From Acidomonas methanolica (GTDB taxonomy: Bacteria > Pseudomonadota > Alphaproteobacteria > Acetobacterales > Acetobacteraceae): 39,459 bases of DNA. The stretch lies in the NCBI RefSeq assembly GCF_004346035.1, contig NZ_SLZN01000025.1:1-39459 (forward strand). The letters are read 5' to 3'. The notes beneath the pieces are model-generated. The model had not been told where the DNA came from. It was given only the letters and a program-made list of their open reading frames with translations, and ran no database searches. Shown here piece by piece: positions 32,009 through 39,011 of the stretch. The position numbers and the translations under genes are program-made. Position 1 is the stretch's first letter. Every line of letters starts with the position of its first letter.

Positions 32009-33487
32009 TCACCACGCATTGGAGGATTGTCCTTCTTCCTCATCCCGGAACCACGTGGATGGTCCGTCGAAAAACATCGGAATCGTGCCGGTGCGGCCGC
32101 TCCGGTTTTTCATCACGATGAGATCGGCGCGTCCCCGCACCTCTTCGAGGCGCCGCAGGGTTTCATCGGAGCGCGTTTTATAGGCGCTGTCCGACTCATT
32201 GAAATTTCGAACCGGAACACCATCCGCCATGCGAGTCTGAATTGCCGCCTCCTCGCGGAATACCCCGATGACGGCTCGCGCATCCTGCTCGATGGCGCCA
32301 CTCTCGCGGATATCCGACATGGTCGGGCGCCGGTCCTCGCGATTTTCGCTCTGCCGGTTAAGCTGGGACAGCACGACGACGGGGATATCCAGTTCGCGTG
32401 CCAGGCGTGCGATGTCGGAAGATATTCCCGTCACCTCGGCCACGCGGTTGCCCGCACGCCGCGCTTCGGGCGTGCCGCGCATCAGGCCGATATAATCCAG
32501 GACGATGAATGCAATTCCTGCCTTCTCGCGCTTCATGCGCTTGGCTCGCGTGGCGATCTGCGCGACGGTCACGCCCGGCCTGTCGTCGATCACGAGCGGG
32601 ATTCCTGCCGCTTCGGTAGACGCTATGGCGATCCGCTCCATGACATCGTCGCCGAGCGGACGAACGCCATCCTTGAATCTCCAATGCCCCGAAATCACGG
32701 CGCTGGACGGGAGTTTCGTTTTCGCGGCAATCACCCGCGCCATCAATTCGGAGGGAGACATCTCGCCGCTCCAGAACAGTCCGCGCCCATGGTTGAGGGC
32801 CATGCGAACGGCGAGACACATGCCGATCGACGATTTGCCCATGGCCGGCCGCCCCGCGATGACATACATGCCGCCACGATGGAATCCGTCCAGCCACGCA
32901 TCCAGTGCGGCATAGCCGCTCGATATGCCGGAAAGCGTAATGCCGTTACGCCAATTCTGGTCAAGTTGCTCGCGAAGGGCGTTGACGGCGACGAGGGCGG
33001 TAACGACGGGGCGGTAGCTATCGCCGCTGTCAACGATCTGGTTGAGCGCCTCCTGAGCCTCCTCCAGGACAGTCGCCGCTTCTCGCGGGTCGTGGCGGAG
33101 ATTGGTCAGAAAATCATTCGCGACGGACTTGCCTGCGCGTGCCACCCAGCAATCCCGGATGGCACGGGCATATTCGGGGGCCATGAACGGGGCAGTAAAA
33201 GCGCCGGTCATCCGTGACAGGTAGGATTCCCACGCCGGGCCGGTGACGGCATTCGACCGGGCCTCGTTGCGGACGGTGATCGGATCGACGCGGCGGCCGC
33301 CCCGAATGCGCGCCGCGATGATCCGGAAAAATTCGGCATGCACCTCGTCCGCGAAATGGTCGGCGGTCACGATTTCCGCAACGGCGTCGAACACGCCGTC
33401 GTTGACCATCAGCGTGCCGAGGAGGGCCTGTTCCGCATCGGGGTTCTCGAATGAGCGGCCAGGGGGCACGAGTTCAGCGAGCTTCAA
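32009..33487 (-). CDS. Replicative DNA helicase, DnaB-like
   Basis: 492 residues. The N-terminal domain (ENPDAEQALLGTLMVNDGVF, RVDPITVRNE) is followed by the RecA-like motor: AGRPAMGKSSIGMCLA (Walker A, about 211-220), SGEMSPSELMARVIA, GIAFIVLDYIGLM (Walker B), VVVLSQLNRQSENRED (sensor) and RESGAIEQDARAVIGV. It unwinds DNA at the phage replication fork. TTG 33487 is chosen because GGGAGA stands 8 bp upstream; the alternative TTG 33502 would put that site in the coding sequence. It follows the initiator gene, so the phage supplies its own helicase instead of a loader. Confidence 0.9.
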   Translation of the reverse strand: MKLAELVPPGRSFENPDAEQALLGTLMVNDGVFDAVAEIVTADHFADEVHAEFFRIIAARIRGGRRVDPITVRNEARSNAVTGPAWESYLSRMTGAFTAPFMAPEYARAIRDCWVARAGKSVANDFLTNLRHDPREAATVLEEAQEALNQIVDSGDSYRPVVTALVAVNALREQLDQNWRNGITLSGISSGYAALDAWLDGFHRGGMYVIAGRPAMGKSSIGMCLAVRMALNHGRGLFWSGEMSPSELMARVIAAKTKLPSSAVISGHWRFKDGVRPLGDDVMERIAIASTEAAGIPLVIDDRPGVTVAQIATRAKRMKREKAGIAFIVLDYIGLMRGTPEARRAGNRVAEVTGISSDIARLARELDIPVVVLSQLNRQSENREDRRPTMSDIRESGAIEQDARAVIGVFREEAAIQTRMADGVPVRNFNESDSAYKTRSDETLRRLEEVRGRADLIVMKNRSGRTGTIPMFFDGPSTWFRDEEEGQSSNAW

Positions 33488-33656
33488 TATCGTTTCTCCC
33501 AAGCATCAGATCGGCCATCGAGGCCATCGCATTTCCGGTGGCGGCGTTCTCGTCCTGGGCCTCTTCCCGGCTGATGCGGCCGCTGCGCAGAGCTTCGACC
33601 CACCGGGCGATCATCTCGCGCCGAGCGGCGTAGAAGGGTTCGATTTCCGTGATCAT
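33474..33656 (-). CDS. Small hypothetical protein between initiator and helicase
   Basis: 60 residues (EPFYAARREMIARWVEALRS followed by GRISREEAQDENAATGNAMA), helical and acidic. ATG 33656 overlaps the initiator stop (ATGA), and its own stop overlaps the helicase start. The position suggests a helper in helicase loading or regulation, but no homology is visible. Confidence 0.6.
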   Translation of the reverse strand: MITEIEPFYAARREMIARWVEALRSGRISREEAQDENAATGNAMASMADLMLGRNDIEAR

Positions 33657-34576
33657 GCCGCCACCTTTCCTCGAAAATCTTCCGGCTTGGGGGCTGGTCC
33701 TTCGTGGCCGTTCCGCGCCCATTCCCTGGCGGCCGCCCGGTATGCCCTCTCCTCCTCCGGCGTCAGGCTGAACGCGGATTTTTGGCCCCCCTCCATCCGT
33801 TTCCGGATTGCCGCCTCGATCCACGGGACCGGATCGACCGGCCTGTGCTCGGCTGCGGCGAGGATGACGGCGTTCAGCATGGCGCAGTCGTCGCGGCAAC
33901 CCTTGAGCCAGCGCCCGATGAGGCTGCGGGACTGGCCCTCGGATTTGCCGGTGAGGCGACGAACGGCCTGGACGCCGAGGGACCAGACGAGGCTGCGGGT
34001 GTCGGGAGGGGGTTGGGGCCGGGGGGCTTGGGGCGGTGGATTGTCGAAGAGGGCGATCTGGCTGTCGCGGCCATCGGCCCCGACGACGGCGTGAGCCGTG
34101 TCGTCTGAACGAAGTGAAGACGTTGGTGGTTCTTGGTGGTTCTTGGTGGTTCTGTGGTTAGGCACGTGGTGCCGGTCGTTAGGCACGTGGTGCCGGTCGT
34201 TAGGCACGTGGTGCCGGTTTGAGGTAGGCATGTGGTGCCGGTTTTCCGGCATGTGGTGCCGGTTGTCCTTTCTGGCTGATTCCTTCCGCGAGAGGCTTTC
34301 GACCATCTCGGCGGTCACTTCCTCAAGGTCGAGAGAGAGCTGGATTTTCGACCTTTGTCCTTTCCCGCCGTCCATTTTAATGATGTCCGCGCGTCTCAAC
34401 GCATGCACTGCATAGCGCACGGCGCGCTCGGAAAGGCCCGTCATCTCAACTATGAGGCCCTGAGAGGGCCAGCACACCCCGTCGTCGTTGGCATGCTCTG
34501 CCATCACGAGGAGCACGAATTTTGTGTTGGTGGGGAGCTTCAGAGAGAAGGCCCATTTGATCGCACGCACGCTCAC
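33653..34576 (-). CDS. Phage replication initiator-like protein with iteron-encoded His repeat
   Basis: 307 residues. The N-terminal 80 form a winged helix-turn-helix of the phage replisome-organiser kind (KFVLLVMAEHANDDGVCWPS, VEMTGLSERAVRYAVHALRR, ADIIKMD). Residues 106-142 contain five near-identical units NRHHxP, encoded by a DNA tandem repeat that looks like an origin. The C-terminal part (VWSLGVQAVRRLTGKSEGQS, AILAAAEHRPVDPVPWIEAA) is helical and would recruit the helicase. It is organised like lambda O: initiator gene containing the origin, followed by a helicase gene. ATG 34576 overlaps the preceding stop. Confidence 0.72.
   Translation of the reverse strand: MSVRAIKWAFSLKLPTNTKFVLLVMAEHANDDGVCWPSQGLIVEMTGLSERAVRYAVHALRRADIIKMDGGKGQRSKIQLSLDLEEVTAEMVESLSRKESARKDNRHHMPENRHHMPTSNRHHVPNDRHHVPNDRHHVPNHRTTKNHQEPPTSSLRSDDTAHAVVGADGRDSQIALFDNPPPQAPRPQPPPDTRSLVWSLGVQAVRRLTGKSEGQSRSLIGRWLKGCRDDCAMLNAVILAAAEHRPVDPVPWIEAAIRKRMEGGQKSAFSLTPEEERAYRAAAREWARNGHEGPAPKPEDFRGKVAA
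34123..34152. repeat. Three 10-bp tandem repeats next to the iterons
   Basis: TTGGTGGTTC occurs three times without gaps (34123-34132, 34133-34142, 34143-34152), nine bases from the iteron cluster. A 10-bp period is about one helical turn and does not keep the reading frame from copy to copy, so it is a DNA-level feature. It could be a second protein-binding or bending element of the origin. Confidence 0.55.
34161..34262. repeat. Five palindromic iterons inside the initiator gene, candidate replication origin
   Basis: Five copies of GGCAYGTGGTGCCGG begin at 34161, 34182, 34203, 34227 and 34248 (intervals 21, 21, 24 and 21 bp, two helical turns each except one). The first three hold a perfect dyad GGCAC-GTG-GTGCC, and the last two carry GGCAT. 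The spacing keeps the reading frame, so the protein contains the matching NRHHxP units. The arrangement resembles the iterons in the lambda O gene. Confidence 0.65.
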
Positions 34577-34845
34577 AGCACACTTCCTTCAGCGCGGGCG
34601 CGGATCACATCGAACCCCTCCTGCACGCATATTTTTTCGACGAGATCGAGAGAGGGAAATTGCGTCGCGGTTGTGCCGTCAGCGACGGCGCGGCGACGAA
34701 AATCAGCTATTTGCCGGGCCAGATCGTCGGCCAGCCAATCCCTGGCTCGCCCTTTGGCGGCGATTGTTTTCGCGCACGCCAGGACGGTAAGAAAATTCTC
34801 CGCGAATACGGAGCCCGAAAGGCAGCGGATAGCCTCGATCGTCAT
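34573..34845 (-). CDS. Hypothetical protein upstream of the initiator
   Basis: A 90-residue soluble helical protein (FLTVLACAKTIAAKGRARDW, LADDLARQIADFRRRAVADG). ATG 34845 overlaps the nuclease gene's stop, and its stop overlaps the initiator start, both ATGA. No known domain; early gene by position. Confidence 0.6.
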   Translation of the reverse strand: MTIEAIRCLSGSVFAENFLTVLACAKTIAAKGRARDWLADDLARQIADFRRRAVADGTTATQFPSLDLVEKICVQEGFDVIRARAEGSVL

Positions 34846-35261
34846 GCCATCACCTCCGCCACGACAATTTCAGTGACCATGATCTCTGTCCTTGCCTCGG
34901 CGCGCTTGCACCGGACGGAGCGGACGTCGAGGTCGATATGGCGGGGGCTGTCATCCACGATGACGCCGATGCCGTATTTGTTGCGAACGCTGCCGTCCGC
35001 CCGGAGTGAGGGGGTTGTGAGGCAGTCAAGGAGGTCCTTCACGCCGCCGAACAATCCGTCGGTGTCCGGCGAGCCGCAGGAGTAGCGCACGACCTCGATA
35101 CGCGCCCGCTCGAACGGTTGCGCGGGCCGCTCGCTGCCGAGGATGGACGCGATCAGCGCGGCAGTCCTGCGCTTCTCAGCCGCGCGCCTGCGGTAGTGCT
35201 TGCGCTGCTGGACGTTGAGCAGCGGGAACGGCTCGGGGAGGGTGAAGCGCAAGATTCTCAT
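34842..35261 (-). CDS. RusA-like Holliday junction endonuclease
   Basis: 139 residues. VVRYSCGSPDTDGLFGGVKD with LLDCL and then GIGVIVDDSPRHIDLDV has the order of acidic residues of RusA resolvases (Asp in PDTD, Lys-Asp in VKD, and the DD pair at about 103-104). The N-terminal FTLPEPFPLLNVQQRKHYRR fits the RusA first strand and basic helix. RusA enzymes cut four-way junctions produced by phage recombination and replication. The match is moderate because spacing differs from the E. coli protein. ATG 35261 overlaps the preceding stop. Confidence 0.62.
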   Translation of the reverse strand: MRILRFTLPEPFPLLNVQQRKHYRRRAAEKRRTAALIASILGSERPAQPFERARIEVVRYSCGSPDTDGLFGGVKDLLDCLTTPSLRADGSVRNKYGIGVIVDDSPRHIDLDVRSVRCKRAEARTEIMVTEIVVAEVMA

Positions 35262-36205
35262 GGCGCGCCCATGCGTATCGGAGGCCACGACAACCGCGAC
35301 AGGCTTTTTAGCGTGTCTGCTCGGGACCAGAGTTTTGGAACCTCCATTTCGGGGGGAGGCATTGTGGCGGATATTATTGCGGCGAACATTTCGGGGGCGC
35401 TATCTATCGCCAGCCTGAGACGTGGCCTCACAATCAATCCGCGCTTGATCCCTTCCATCAGTTCACGCAGGAGAGCAGGAGACGCACCATCGGTAGCCTC
35501 GGCGAGACAATCCAGATCATCGTCAGGTAGCGTGAAGGGGCTGAGATAGCGCTTCAGGATCGCGAACCGCTCATCGGCGCCGGGGAGAGCAATCCCGATT
35601 TGCATATTGAATCGACGCCAAAGGGCGGCATCAATGTTGTCGGGCATGTTCGTGGCGGCGATGAAATAGCCCGCGTTGAACTCCTCGACCTTTCGCAGCA
35701 GAACAGTCAGCGCCGAGTTTTTCTCATCGTCGCACTGGCCGCCCGTTCGGGCGCCCCGGCTTGCACCGATCGCCTCGACCTCATCCATGAACAGGACCAC
35801 TTGCGTGTCGGCAACAGCGAGCCCATCGAACAGCTTGGCTATGTTCTTTCCGCTTTCCCCCAAAAAAGCACCGATCAGATGCTCAGACCCGACTACCACC
35901 ATCGGGAGGCCCAGCCGAGCGGCAAAATGGTGGGCCATCGTGGTCTTGCCGCACCCTGGAGGTCCATACAGCAGCGCATTCGCACGGGGCTTGATGCCAA
36001 CCACCCGCAGTTCATCGGCGGCACGGATTTCCGCCATCCACTGGGCGAGTACCTGCCGAACATGCAGCCCGAGGATCGGCTCCTCTGCATCACCCGGCGC
36101 ACGGATATCCATATGGACGCCAAGGATCGACCGGAGCCTCTCGCATGCATCTTCTGGTAATTTCTTGCTTAATCGCGTGGGTTCGATATCGACAGGACGC
36201 CTCAT
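35258..36205 (-). CDS. AAA+ ATPase of the FtsH/Cdc48-like type
   Basis: 315 residues, one AAA+ domain. LLYGPPGCGKTTMAHHFAAR (Walker A, 81-88), QVVLFMDEVEAIGASRGART (Walker B, Asp141-Glu142), YFIAATNMPDNIDAALWRRF (sensor 1 and arginine finger) and a helical lid (GASPALLRELMEGIKRG) make it a complete ATPase. It lacks a protease, DNA-binding or transmembrane domain; the N-terminal 65 residues are a short helical adaptor. Such stand-alone enzymes usually remodel protein complexes, and its place between GapR-like and nuclease genes suggests a part in phage DNA metabolism. Start ATG 36205, ATGA overlap. Confidence 0.75.
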   Translation of the reverse strand: MRRPVDIEPTRLSKKLPEDACERLRSILGVHMDIRAPGDAEEPILGLHVRQVLAQWMAEIRAADELRVVGIKPRANALLYGPPGCGKTTMAHHFAARLGLPMVVVGSEHLIGAFLGESGKNIAKLFDGLAVADTQVVLFMDEVEAIGASRGARTGGQCDDEKNSALTVLLRKVEEFNAGYFIAATNMPDNIDAALWRRFNMQIGIALPGADERFAILKRYLSPFTLPDDDLDCLAEATDGASPALLRELMEGIKRGLIVRPRLRLAIDSAPEMFAAIISATMPPPEMEVPKLWSRADTLKSLSRLSWPPIRMGAP

Positions 36206-36780
36206 CCCCCAGCGTCCTCCGCCTTCTCTTTCTTCGGCGGTGAACGGCGCCACGCAGGCGGAATATCCATCCCGTCGCTGCCGGATTCCGCGCAGAAGCC
36301 TTCGTCCCATGCCGCGCGGGCCGGATCGCTGGCACCGAACGGATTATCCGTTACTCGCCGTCCGGCATGGAAAGCGTCGGCACCCATACGCCGCGCTTCG
36401 TCGGGAAGCGTGCGTTGCGGCTGCGCCGGCTCGGATGCATCCGCTTCATCGAACATATCGGGAGTATCGGGATCGCGCTCGTCGTCCTCGTGATCGCGAC
36501 CCTCCATCCGCTTGCGGGCCGCGTCTCCCAAGGGCGTGCCGTCCAGCATCCCGAGCGCGGCACGATACATCTCACAGAGCGCATTCCATTCCTGCCGGGC
36601 GGCATCGGTCATGTCGCGCTCCTTGATCATCTGCGCGATGACCTTCGGATCGAACCCTGCTGATTTCGCTTCGGCCTTGACGCTCTTGATCTGGTCCTGG
36701 ATTTCCTTCTTCTCGTCGTTAAGGCGTTCGATCCGCTGAACGAACGAGAGCAGGCGCATATTGGAGTTCGGAATGTTCAC
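36202..36780 (-). CDS. GapR (DUF2312) protein fused to an RMF/CrpP-like domain
   Basis: 192 residues from GTG 36780, with GGGAG 8 bp upstream. The N-terminal half (about 9-75) is GapR-like: LLSFVQRIERLNDEKKEIQD, QIKSVKAEAKSAGFDPKVIA and EWNALCEMYRAALGML. GapR binds overtwisted AT-rich DNA in alphaproteobacteria. After an acidic linker, about 130-165 read ARRMGADAFHAGRRVTDNPF and ARAAWDEGF, the G-A-G-N-P-W-G pattern of ribosome modulation factor/CrpP-like domains. The tail is Lys/Pro-rich. I do not know this fusion from bacterial GapR. Target of the second domain unknown. Confidence 0.78.
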   Translation of the reverse strand: MNIPNSNMRLLSFVQRIERLNDEKKEIQDQIKSVKAEAKSAGFDPKVIAQMIKERDMTDAARQEWNALCEMYRAALGMLDGTPLGDAARKRMEGRDHEDDERDPDTPDMFDEADASEPAQPQRTLPDEARRMGADAFHAGRRVTDNPFGASDPARAAWDEGFCAESGSDGMDIPPAWRRSPPKKEKAEDAGG

Positions 36781-36884
36781 CGCAGAATCTCCCGCTTTGC
36801 CTCGGCCAGGGCCGCGCGCATTTTTTCGATCAGGACCGGCAGCTCGCCGCGCCACCACGACACGCGCAGGACGAGGAGCCTCAC
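36777..36884 (-). CDS. Possible very small protein ahead of the GapR fusion
   Basis: A 35-residue frame (LLVLRVSWWRGELPVLIEKM and AALAEAKREILR), GTG 36884, whose stop overlaps the next start (GTGA). This coupling is the only argument for it, since no clear ribosome site is present. Membrane-active or inert translation leader are both possible. Confidence 0.3.
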   Translation of the reverse strand: MRLLVLRVSWWRGELPVLIEKMRAALAEAKREILR

Positions 36885-36931
36885 GGACGGAGGAGGTCCG
36901 GCGTCATGTCCGATGCCGCAAAATCCTCCTG

Positions 36932-37264
36932 TCAATCTGAACCAGGGCATGTCTTCCTTTCGCGAGCGGCTTTCCGCTCGGCAACGAGGGCGTTCACCTC
37001 GTCAGCAATCGAGTTGCAGGAGGCCATCAGTTCGATGAGCGCCTCGGCATCGGGCGTGCATGTTCCTGAAAGCCAGTTACGAGCCGCCCTGGGCGTCTTT
37101 CCGGACGCGCGGGCAAGCATTTCCTGCGCAAAGCGGAGCGGCTTGAATTCGCGCGCAATCGCTGTAAGCAGTGAATCCCTCACAGGGCGAACGGTGGCCG
37201 TCAAAGCCTCGTCTCCCCGCTGAATTGACCTAAATAGGCCTGTTTTTGACCAATCATTCCGCAT
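36932..37264 (-). CDS. Putative DNA-binding regulator (HTH-like)
   Basis: 110 residues. FKPLRFAQEMLARASGKTPR followed by AARNWLSGTCTPDAEALIEL has the helix-turn-helix pattern used by small phage regulators, with a C-terminal helix (SIADEVNALVAERKAARERK). ATG 37264 has GGAG 7 bp upstream. It is an early leftward gene. Regulation of the replication block is a reasonable guess. Confidence 0.6.
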   Translation of the reverse strand: MRNDWSKTGLFRSIQRGDEALTATVRPVRDSLLTAIAREFKPLRFAQEMLARASGKTPRAARNWLSGTCTPDAEALIELMASCNSIADEVNALVAERKAARERKTCPGSD

Positions 37265-37312
37265 TCAATCACTCCAATCTGGTTCTGCGACGAACCGAGA
37301 GGAGCAACCGAG

Positions 37313-37504
37313 ATGGAGGAGCCGATCAGAGAGCCGAAACCGGCGAGGAAACAGGAGATCGACATGAGCCCCATCCTCGCCGAGACGCTGGTGCGCCTGG
37401 CGCAGGCGTGGCGGATCACGCACCCCACGGTCATGCCGGAGACGCGCGAGTATCTCGCGTCCCTCGTGCTGATCGAGATGGGGTGCAAGGAGGTCATGGA
37501 GTGA
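37313..37504 (+). CDS. Small hypothetical protein on the opposite strand
   Basis: 63 residues. ATG 37313 with GAGAGGAG upstream. The sequence includes LAETLVRLAQAWRITHPTVM and SLVLIEMGCKEVME, helical and acidic. It is convergent with, and abuts, the leftward gene ending at 37505. Its transcript would oppose early leftward transcription, so an antisense effect is possible in addition to a protein. Confidence 0.5.
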   Translation: MEEPIREPKPARKQEIDMSPILAETLVRLAQAWRITHPTVMPETREYLASLVLIEMGCKEVME

Positions 37505-38020
37505 TCAGCGCCAGCGTTCAGCGAAATGCGACACGCGCACGCCCGGATAGGGCGGCACGGGCTCATCGCCCCAGATCGAGCCCCATGTCATAGGAGCACC
37601 GTCCATGAGGACGCCTCCCTCGCGCCATGAGCGATGGGGCGTGGAGAGCGTCACGCCGAGCGCCTGCTCGAAAAGCGGCGCGAACGACTCGGGGATGCGG
37701 GCGAGCTTGCGCCACTTCATGAGCTCGCGCACGGAACGCCGGGCGGATTTAAGCACCTGGCGCAACGCCGGCGGATCCGCCAGCAGCCGGTCGATCGCCT
37801 GCACGTCGGAGATATACGGAATCCGGACCGGCTCGGGGGGAGCGTCAGGCTGCACGGGGGCACTCGCCGTCCGCGCCCTGATCTTGGCCCACCTGCTTGC
37901 CACGCTCTCTTTCGAGCGCGCCATTTCGGTAGCGGCCGCATGGAGGGTCTTGCCGCTCTCGACGAGAGCGAGGAGCCGCGCATCCGCCTGCGCGTCCCAG
38001 AGGGCGTATGAGCGCGTCAT
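37505..38020 (-). CDS. Putative SANT/GcrA-like DNA-binding protein
   Basis: 171 residues. The N-terminal 48 form a Myb/SANT-like helix-turn-helix (ALWDAQADARLLALVESGKT, LHAAATEMARSKESVASRWA), as in GcrA and many phage regulators. The rest (AIDRLLADPPALRQVLKSAR, RSVRELMKWRKLARIPESFA) is helical and of unknown fold, with a Trp/Pro-rich end. ATG 38020 overlaps the preceding small membrane protein gene. Likely early transcription control. Confidence 0.62.
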   Translation of the reverse strand: MTRSYALWDAQADARLLALVESGKTLHAAATEMARSKESVASRWAKIRARTASAPVQPDAPPEPVRIPYISDVQAIDRLLADPPALRQVLKSARRSVRELMKWRKLARIPESFAPLFEQALGVTLSTPHRSWREGGVLMDGAPMTWGSIWGDEPVPPYPGVRVSHFAERWR

Positions 38021-38160
38021 CGCACGTCCTCCGTTCCGAGACGCCGGAGCGCGGCCTCGAACTCGCGGGTCTGGAGTCGATCGGCGACAATCATCCCGAT
38101 GCCGCAGATAAGGGCCTGAACGCCGAGCCCCATGAAGAAGCCGAGGGTGAAGGGGCTCAT
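38017..38160 (-). CDS. 47-residue membrane protein
   Basis: The sequence is MSPFTLGFFMGLGVQALICG then a short hydrophobic stretch (IGMIVADRL) and a charged tail (TREFEAALRRLGTEDVR), giving one membrane segment. Its start overlaps the cro-like stop by one base (TGATG), and its stop overlaps the next start as ATGA, so it is a member of the early operon. No family recognised. Small early phage membrane proteins often affect superinfection or host cell division, but no such role is shown here. Confidence 0.55.
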   Translation of the reverse strand: MSPFTLGFFMGLGVQALICGIGMIVADRLQTREFEAALRRLGTEDVR

Positions 38161-38402
38161 CACGCCTCCTCCTTCGCGGTGGAGGCCACATCTAAAGTGG
38201 GAAAATCATGACCTGGTGGCCAATTGTGCTGAAACCAGTCGAGAGCGCGTTCATAATTCCTCAGTGTCAGGTTTCCCCCCGAACGCACCCGCGACAGTGT
38301 GCGGCTGTTTTTAAATATGATTCCGGAGACGGTAGGGACCGCCACTCCGCGCGCTGCGCAGTAGGCATCCGTCAGGCTCAAGAGTGTTTCAGAAAGGCTC
38401 AT
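38160..38402 (-). CDS. Cro-like regulator
   Basis: 80 residues: SETLLSLTDAYCAARGVAVP, TVSGIIFKNSRTLSRVRSGG then LTLRNYERALDWFQHNWP. The helical layout with the SGIIFKNSRTLSRVRSGG recognition region fits small phage and alphaproteobacterial regulators. It faces the CI-like gene across 95 bp holding a symmetric operator, the position of Cro. ATG 38402 coincides with the predicted transcription start, so the mRNA is probably leaderless. First gene of the leftward early operon. Confidence 0.65.
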   Translation of the reverse strand: MSLSETLLSLTDAYCAARGVAVPTVSGIIFKNSRTLSRVRSGGNLTLRNYERALDWFQHNWPPGHDFPTLDVASTAKEEA

Positions 38403-38497
38403 ACGCCAAGAATACGGTATTTATACCGCACAGTGCAAGCGAAAATCCGGCCCTCTTACCGCGTGCGATGCCAAGCCTGATGCGGCACTTTCACCGC
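38403..38497. promoter_or_regulatory. Immunity-region operators and leftward early promoter
   Basis: Leftward promoter: -35 TTGCAC (complement of 38433-38438) and -10 TATTCT (complement of 38409-38414) with an 18-bp spacer. The perfect dyad CGGTAT-TT-ATACCG (38415-38428) lies wholly within the spacer. A second dyad, TGCGG-N8-CCGCA (38481-38498), spans the CI-like start codon, and a half-site TACCGC lies near 38457. Repressor at the first site would block early transcription, and at the second would control its own gene. Confidence 0.6.
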
Positions 38498-38872
38498 ATG
38501 GACATCCCTGAATTTCTTCGCCGTTATGAGGAAAGCCTTAAGCGCGCCGATTTCAGTAACCGCAAGGCGACCGAGCTAGCGGGCGTGAAGGAAGACAGCA
38601 CCCGCAATCCACGCCGCAAGGGCACCTCCCCAGACATTCTATCGGTCATCAAGCTCGCAAAGGTGCTTGATGTGTCTCCATTTTATTTTCTCGAACCTCT
38701 CGGGATTACGCCTGAACTCCTGGAGCATCGCCCGGCGCGCGGCGAACCGGGTGAGTTCGTCCAGCATCCCGAGGAACTCGGCTGGCTTCGTCTCTACCGA
38801 AGCATAGACAAGGCGAAGCGCCCCATGGTTGCTGCTATGGTCAGGGGAGCTATCGACTCCGATGCCGCCTGA
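38498..38872 (+). CDS. CI-like repressor without a peptidase domain
   Basis: 124 residues. The N-terminus is a lambda-repressor-type helix-turn-helix (DIPEFLRRYEESLKRADFSN, RKATELAGVKEDSTRNPRRK, LSVIKLAKVLDVSPFYFLEP). The C-terminal 45 residues are short and lack the Ser/Lys self-cleavage domain of CI/LexA, so induction by RecA-driven cleavage is not expected. ATG 38498 is used; ATG 38480 adds 6 residues. It faces the cro-like gene. Confidence 0.68.
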   Translation: MDIPEFLRRYEESLKRADFSNRKATELAGVKEDSTRNPRRKGTSPDILSVIKLAKVLDVSPFYFLEPLGITPELLEHRPARGEPGEFVQHPEELGWLRLYRSIDKAKRPMVAAMVRGAIDSDAA

Positions 38873-39011
38873 CTCCCCTCCATCGATTCGCTTGCTTCTT
38901 CCCATTCACGGGAGCGTGGCACATGTTCCTGTTTTGTTCCAGAACGAATCGGGGAGGGACGGCGTTTTAACGGGTGGCGTGGGGAAGTGGGTCTGGAAGT
39001 GGGGGGGAATA

